A stretch of 64,000 nucleotides of DNA from Chitinophagaceae bacterium (GTDB lineage: Bacteria; Bacteroidota; Bacteroidia; Chitinophagales; Chitinophagaceae), in NCBI GenBank assembly GCA_016720745.1, contig JADKKA010000001.1:434001-498000 (forward strand). Direction: 5' to 3'. The notes beneath the pieces were generated by a model. The model made no database searches. It had not been told where the DNA came from and was given only the letters and a program-made list of their open reading frames with translations. Shown here piece after piece: positions 60,587 through 64,000 of the stretch. The translations under genes were made by a program, and so were the position numbers. Position 1 is the first letter of the stretch. Each line of letters begins with the position of its first letter.

Positions 60587-61627
60587 TTGGTAAAGATAGG
60601 CAACATACAACTACCTGATTTCCCGCTACTGCTGGCTCCCATGGAGGACGTCAGTGACCCCCCGTTCCGGGCTGTTTGCAAGGACAAAGGGGCCGATCTG
60701 ATGTACACTGAATTCATTTCCTCAGAAGGGTTGATCCGGGATGCCATCAAAAGCCGGAAAAAGCTGGACATCTTTGATTATGAACGCCCCGTGGGTATCC
60801 AGATTTTTGGCGGAGACGAAGAAAGCCTCTCATTAGCCGCAAAAATTGTAGAAGTGACCAACCCCGATCTGCTGGATATTAATTTCGGCTGCCCGGTAAA
60901 AAAAGTAGCACTCAAGGGAGCAGGTGCAGGCGTGTTGAGAGATATTGATTTAATGGTAAGACTGACGGCCGCTGTGGTGAAGTCAACATCTTTACCCGTT
61001 ACCGTTAAAACAAGACTGGGCTGGGATGATCAAACCAAAAACATTGAAGAAGTAGCAGAGCGCCTGCAGGATGTGGGGATCAAAGCACTGGCGATACATG
61101 GCAGAACCCGTACCCAGATGTACAAAGGGGAGGCAGACTGGACCCTGATTGGTAAAGTGAAGAATAACCCCCGCATCCAGATACCGATATTCGGAAATGG
61201 TGATATTGATTCCCCTGAAAAAGCAGTTGAATACCGGAACAGATATGGAGTGGATGGTATCATGATTGGTCGAGCGGCCATCGGTTACCCCTGGATATTC
61301 GACGAGATCAAACATTTTATAAAGACCGGCACACATGTAGCCCCGCCAACCATTGAGGATAGGATTGCAGTTTGCCGTAAACACTTACAACAATCTGTCA
61401 GCTGGAAAGGTCCGGTAGTCGGCATCAATGAAATGCGGAGGCATTATGCGAATTATCTTAAAGGCTTACCCAATATCAAAGAATTCCGGAACAGACTGGT
61501 GACACTAAAAACGGAAGAAGAGATCAATGCAGTGCTGGACGAAATGGCGGTGATCTACGAAGGCCACCAGTTTGAAAAAACCCCGATCGAACTGATTAAC
61601 TACCACGAAAACTGCCCGGTGAATTAA
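60587..61627 (+). CDS. dusB: tRNA-dihydrouridine synthase DusB
   Basis: A 346-residue flavoprotein with the Dus landmarks: LLLAPMEDVSDPPFRAVCK at the FMN pocket, GIQIFGGDEESL, and NFGCPVKKVALKGAGAG with the catalytic Cys. VKTRLGWDD, AIHGRTRTQMYKGEADW, FGNGDIDSPEKA and MIGRAAIGYPWIF follow. It reduces uridine to dihydrouridine in the tRNA D-loop. The start appears to be TTG at 60587 (MVKIGNIQLPDFP), as no ATG lies upstream in frame after the promoter. Confidence 0.96.
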   Translation: MVKIGNIQLPDFPLLLAPMEDVSDPPFRAVCKDKGADLMYTEFISSEGLIRDAIKSRKKLDIFDYERPVGIQIFGGDEESLSLAAKIVEVTNPDLLDINFGCPVKKVALKGAGAGVLRDIDLMVRLTAAVVKSTSLPVTVKTRLGWDDQTKNIEEVAERLQDVGIKALAIHGRTRTQMYKGEADWTLIGKVKNNPRIQIPIFGNGDIDSPEKAVEYRNRYGVDGIMIGRAAIGYPWIFDEIKHFIKTGTHVAPPTIEDRIAVCRKHLQQSVSWKGPVVGINEMRRHYANYLKGLPNIKEFRNRLVTLKTEEEINAVLDEMAVIYEGHQFEKTPIELINYHENCPVN

Positions 61628-61655
61628 CCCCGGTGTTCAGCCACTAATTATTTTG

Positions 61656-61752
61656 TTGCCACGAATTCACTAATGACTATTCTTGCTCAATCCCTACCAA
61701 AAATTCATTCGTGAATTAGTGGCTTAATTTTTTTCGCCACGAATTCACGAAT
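61656..61752. repeat. GCCACGAATTCAC repeats in both orientations
   Basis: GCCACGAATTCACTAAT (61658-61674) and GCCACGAATTCACGAAT (61736-61752) flank an inverted copy, ATTCGTGAATTAGTGGC (61707-61723). The units are the same family as those at 23608-23669. Neighbouring copies could fold into hairpins. Confidence 0.8.
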
Positions 61753-61804
61753 AATTATTTCCAAGCAATGCTAGTCGCGTGTTTATTCGTTCATAAGTGG
61801 CCTG

Positions 61805-62050
61805 TTAAGTCATACTGATTTTCATGGCTTTCATGAGTCCGTATAACGAAACAAGTGTCCAGGTAGCTTCCAGAATTACAAATGGCCAGTAACCAATCAT
61901 CAGGGATGCAGTTGTGGCCAGTCCGGCCCCGATGATATTGAGGACAAAATAAATTTTACTGTCTGTCTTCATGAGCTTTTCTGTTCCCAGAAAATAGGCC
62001 AGCAGGATGAGTGCCACCCCAACTGAGCCGATAATATCATTCATTGCCAT
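61805..62050 (-). CDS. Small CBU_0592-like membrane protein
   Basis: An 81-residue protein with three hydrophobic segments (about 8-22, 34-52, 54-71). It resembles small CBU_0592-type membrane proteins in the VGVALILLAYFLG opening and the WPFVILEATWTLVSLYGL end. Function unknown. It starts at the first of two close Met codons (62050). Confidence 0.75.
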   Translation of the reverse strand: MAMNDIIGSVGVALILLAYFLGTEKLMKTDSKIYFVLNIIGAGLATTASLMIGYWPFVILEATWTLVSLYGLMKAMKISMT

Positions 62051-62088
62051 AATAATTATAATGTTTTAGATTTGATTAAATTCATGCA

Positions 62089-62553
62089 ATGACAAAGGTG
62101 GTTAAAAAGAAGGCGGAAAAGCCTGATCAGCAAGCAGGAAGCAGAAAAAAATCCTGGCAGGAAAAACTACATATTGACTGGGAGCCCAAAAAAGAAGTAA
62201 CCACCAAACGATTTGCTGATATTCCTCCGGGAGCCAGTATGCTGATTGCCACTCCTTTGATTGTGGATCAGTATATCCGGCAGATTCCAAGAGGTCATTT
62301 TGCAGATATCCGGCAAATCCGCAAAGATCTGGCTGCGGAATACCATGCCCAGTATACCTGCCCTGTTACAACCGGCATTTTTGTAAGAATTGTAGCCGAA
62401 GCCGCCTTTGAAGAATATGAAAATGGAAAAGCTCTTGCACAAATCACCCCGTTCTGGCGTGCCCTCAGTGCCAAATCACCTTCGGCTAAGAAATTAAGCT
62501 TTGGGATGAATTTTCTGCTCGAGCAACAAAGAAAGGAAGGAATCATCCCTTAA
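62089..62553 (+). CDS. Hypothetical protein, possibly winged-helix (Atl/MGMT-like)
   Basis: A 154-residue protein with a Lys-rich N-terminus (residues 1-40) and a compact helical domain (GASMLIATPLIVDQYIRQIPRG ... ADIRQIRKDLAAEYH ... TGIFVRIVAEAAFEEY ... ITPFWRAL). The last part has the order of helices and the TPFWR-like turn of the alkyltransferase-like winged helix, without the PCHR catalytic Cys. If the fold is right, it would bind DNA without repair chemistry. This is a weak visual resemblance, so the product is best left hypothetical. The end overlaps the next gene (minus strand) by 11 bases. Confidence 0.68.
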   Translation: MTKVVKKKAEKPDQQAGSRKKSWQEKLHIDWEPKKEVTTKRFADIPPGASMLIATPLIVDQYIRQIPRGHFADIRQIRKDLAAEYHAQYTCPVTTGIFVRIVAEAAFEEYENGKALAQITPFWRALSAKSPSAKKLSFGMNFLLEQQRKEGIIP

Positions 62554-63055
62554 GATGAATACGGAGTCCATCCAGGTATTGTTTTCCTCTTTTTTCAGCG
62601 AAATAATCTGCCACCAAGGCAATCAATGACATAATCGCCAGGGCCAATCCAAATCCTCTCCAGAAATCATTGTTGATATCACGGATAAAATAAACATAGA
62701 GTCCGGCCCCTGTCAGTAATAAACCGATTTCCGTCCAGCGGTAAATCCGGAAATTAAACATCACCTGCTGCATCCGCGGCCACTCTTTATCCTTTAGTTC
62801 TGAAGGATTCATATCAAATGCATATACATTCCGGATCCTGTCTGCATCACTGCGCCGGTATACCGTATACCCCACAACTCCCAGCAGGGCACCCACTAAC
62901 GCCAAAGGAATGGCAGCACCCTTGTAAAAAGAGCCTGGCCATCCAAAAAGAAAAATCATTGCCAGCAGCAGGGCCAGCAAACCGATCCCGATAAAAAAAA
63001 GGCTTTCTTTTTTCTCCGCATTAAAATAGTGCTCGATCGCCTGCTTATTAAACAT
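62543..63055 (-). CDS. Membrane protein of unknown function
   Basis: A 170-residue protein with two hydrophobic segments at about 18-36 and 45-60 and two more at about 106-124 and 131-149, separated by a polar loop (RRSDADRIRNVYAFDMNPSE). The N-terminus MFNKQAIEHYFNAEKKE is cytoplasmic-like. It starts at 63055, four bases after the stop of the glutathione peroxidase gene, so co-transcription is likely; an earlier ATG (63076) overlaps that gene by 17 bases. Function unknown. Confidence 0.72.
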   Translation of the reverse strand: MFNKQAIEHYFNAEKKESLFFIGIGLLALLLAMIFLFGWPGSFYKGAAIPLALVGALLGVVGYTVYRRSDADRIRNVYAFDMNPSELKDKEWPRMQQVMFNFRIYRWTEIGLLLTGAGLYVYFIRDINNDFWRGFGLALAIMSLIALVADYFAEKRGKQYLDGLRIHLKG

Positions 63056-63059
63056 GTTG

Positions 63060-63740
63060 TTATTGTTGAATGGCATCCTTTACTGCTTTGCTCGTTGGGG
63101 AAACAGAAGGATCAAAATAATGGGTCAGTACGCCCTCTTCATTCACGAGGTATTTGGAAAAATTCCAGGAGGGGGCTTTGCTGTTCCAGCCGTTTTTGGC
63201 CGAATCCGTCAACCATTGATAAACCGGGTGCTGGCCGGACTGGGCAATAACAACGGTCTTTTTCATGATCGGGAATTTCACTCCGTAATTCACTTTACAA
63301 AAACTGGCAATCTCCTCATCAGTGCCTTTCTCCTGTTCCTTGAAATCATTGGCTGGAAATCCAATCACCAGCAGTTTTTCGGGATAGGCTTCAGACAATT
63401 CCTGTAAATCTGCATACTGGTTGGTATATCCGCAATCACTGGCGGTATTCACCAATAACACTTTTTTGCCTCTGAATTTTTCAAAAGAAATGCTGTCACC
63501 GTTATTGGCCAGGGCTGATAACTGATAAAAGGAAACAGGGGGCTGCACTTTTTCATGAGCCAGTTGCTTTGAATTTTTTCCGGTGATCCTGGTCAGCCAC
63601 ATCAACGCGGGATACACTGCTTTCAATACTTTCTGCCGGTAGGTCATATTTTTAGAGTTACGGTTTACAATTTCCACATATACTGCAAAAGCAGCAATCA
63701 GTATGAAGAGAACAAGCAGAAAGCGTTTTAGTTTCCTCAT
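63060..63740 (-). CDS. Membrane-anchored glutathione peroxidase family protein
   Basis: A 226-residue thiol peroxidase with an N-terminal anchor (about 6-25), a linker of 40 residues and the peroxidase domain from about residue 68. Active-site sequence is LLVNTASDCGYTNQYADLQ (Cys103). GFPANDFKEQEKG carries the conserved Gln and PSWNFSKYLV the Trp. It is more diverged than the enzyme at 10444 and lacks its cleavable signal. The ATG overlaps the stop of the upstream aldehyde dehydrogenase (ATGA), so the two are coupled, which suits handling of oxidised lipids or aldehydes (inference). Confidence 0.92.
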   Translation of the reverse strand: MRKLKRFLLVLFILIAAFAVYVEIVNRNSKNMTYRQKVLKAVYPALMWLTRITGKNSKQLAHEKVQPPVSFYQLSALANNGDSISFEKFRGKKVLLVNTASDCGYTNQYADLQELSEAYPEKLLVIGFPANDFKEQEKGTDEEIASFCKVNYGVKFPIMKKTVVIAQSGQHPVYQWLTDSAKNGWNSKAPSWNFSKYLVNEEGVLTHYFDPSVSPTSKAVKDAIQQ

Positions 63741-64000
63741 CGGATGACCCATTTAAAGATTTTAAGTTTCCCCTTCATTGGCGGGTATTTGATTTTCGGG
63801 TCAAACCAGGAAGGGGTTTTCATCACTGCTTTGGCATGACTAAATGTATCAAAAGAATATTTACCATGATAATTGCCCGTACCGCTGAAGCCCCGGCCTC
63901 CGAAAGGCAGGTGGTGATTGGTCAGGTGCCAGCTGCAATTATTCACACAGGCACCGCCTGAAGGAACTGCCTGCAGCCATTCCTCCTCTTTTTTCCGGCT
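63737..64000 (-). CDS. Aldehyde dehydrogenase, C-terminal end (partial)
   Basis: The last 87 residues of an aldehyde dehydrogenase enter from the right edge. Typical landmarks are PSGGACVNNCSWHLTN, LPFGGRGFSGTGNYHGKYSFDTFSHAKAVM and the closing PPMKGKLKIF. This form, with GNYHGKYSFDTFSH, is close to the class 3 (fatty aldehyde) type. The catalytic Cys and the NAD site are outside the window. Its stop codon overlaps the start of the glutathione peroxidase gene. Confidence 0.93.
   Translation of the reverse strand, partial: SRKKEEEWLQAVPSGGACVNNCSWHLTNHHLPFGGRGFSGTGNYHGKYSFDTFSHAKAVMKTPSWFDPKIKYPPMKGKLKIFKWVIR

Noticed and set aside
1..64000. tRNA, rRNA, CRISPR, insertion sequence or prophage
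   Set aside because: I looked for cloverleaf tails, evenly spaced direct repeats, transposase or integrase proteins and phage structural genes, and found none.

Overview
The window looks like a chromosomal segment of a Bacteroidota bacterium, most likely from the Chitinophagaceae or a close relative. Supporting signs are an adjacent SusC/SusD pair, the gliding lipoprotein GldH, two secreted proteins that end in type IX secretion (T9SS) sorting domains, many lipoproteins, a general lack of Shine-Dalgarno sequences, and promoters that fit the Bacteroidota consensus TTTG-N17-23-TAnnTTTG. The family-level placement is inference. I see no tRNA, rRNA, insertion sequence, prophage, CRISPR array or integrase, so this is mostly an ordinary core-genome stretch with small lineage-specific islands.

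Layout. 0-6.3 kb: end of an unidentified gene, a secreted protein with a probable C-terminal frameshift, an orphan SusD/SusC pair and a YugP-like zinc peptidase. 6.3-15 kb: a long intergenic region with a putative small RNA, then radA, comF, a beta-helix lipoprotein, a glutathione peroxidase, an acyltransferase, holB and a RicT-like gene. 15-17.8 kb: tcdA and a TatD-like hydrolase on the minus strand, then a TlpA-like redoxin. 18-23.6 kb: a giant T9SS surface protein. 23.7-31.4 kb: a LytS/LytTR two-component pair and several small secreted proteins or lipoproteins of unknown role. 31.4-36.3 kb: a GH3/serine-hydrolase fusion, divergent from mutL. 36.3-39.7 kb: a likely three-gene operon of T9SS PKD protein, ECF sigma factor, and a membrane protein with an anti-sigma-like head and a beta-barrel-like tail. 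39.9-50.6 kb: a PBP4-type carboxypeptidase, an arginase-fold protein, repeat arrays, pheS, membrane proteins, a 3-hydroxyacyl-CoA dehydrogenase, an NAD-epimerase and an LpxD-like acyltransferase. 50.6-51.2 kb: an intergenic region with a His/Met-rich mini-ORF and a second putative small RNA. 51.2-64 kb: yicC, gldH with an overlapping kinase/regulator pair, BatD, an SDR, YjjG, a Psd/CdsA/CPBP cluster, dusB, small membrane proteins, a second glutathione peroxidase and the end of an aldehyde dehydrogenase.

Functional themes. Many genes concern the envelope: TonB-dependent uptake (SusCD), surface display (T9SS cargo and GldH), peptidoglycan turnover (GH3/serine hydrolase, PBP4-type peptidase), phospholipid synthesis (CdsA, Psd), lipid A (LpxD-like) and envelope sensing (ECF sigma operon, two kinase systems). 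Others concern genome maintenance and RNA (radA, mutL, holB, comF, tcdA, dusB, yicC, pheS).

The least explained signals are: (i) two intergenic putative small RNAs, 44 kb apart, with 15 nt of perfect mutual complementarity; (ii) the sigma operon whose membrane protein joins an inner-membrane anti-sigma-like head to an outer-membrane-barrel-like tail; (iii) LamG domains inserted twice at the same point of a repeated domain in the giant T9SS protein; (iv) degenerate heptanucleotide repeat arrays at several gene borders; and (v) a 33-residue His/Met/Asp-rich ORF.
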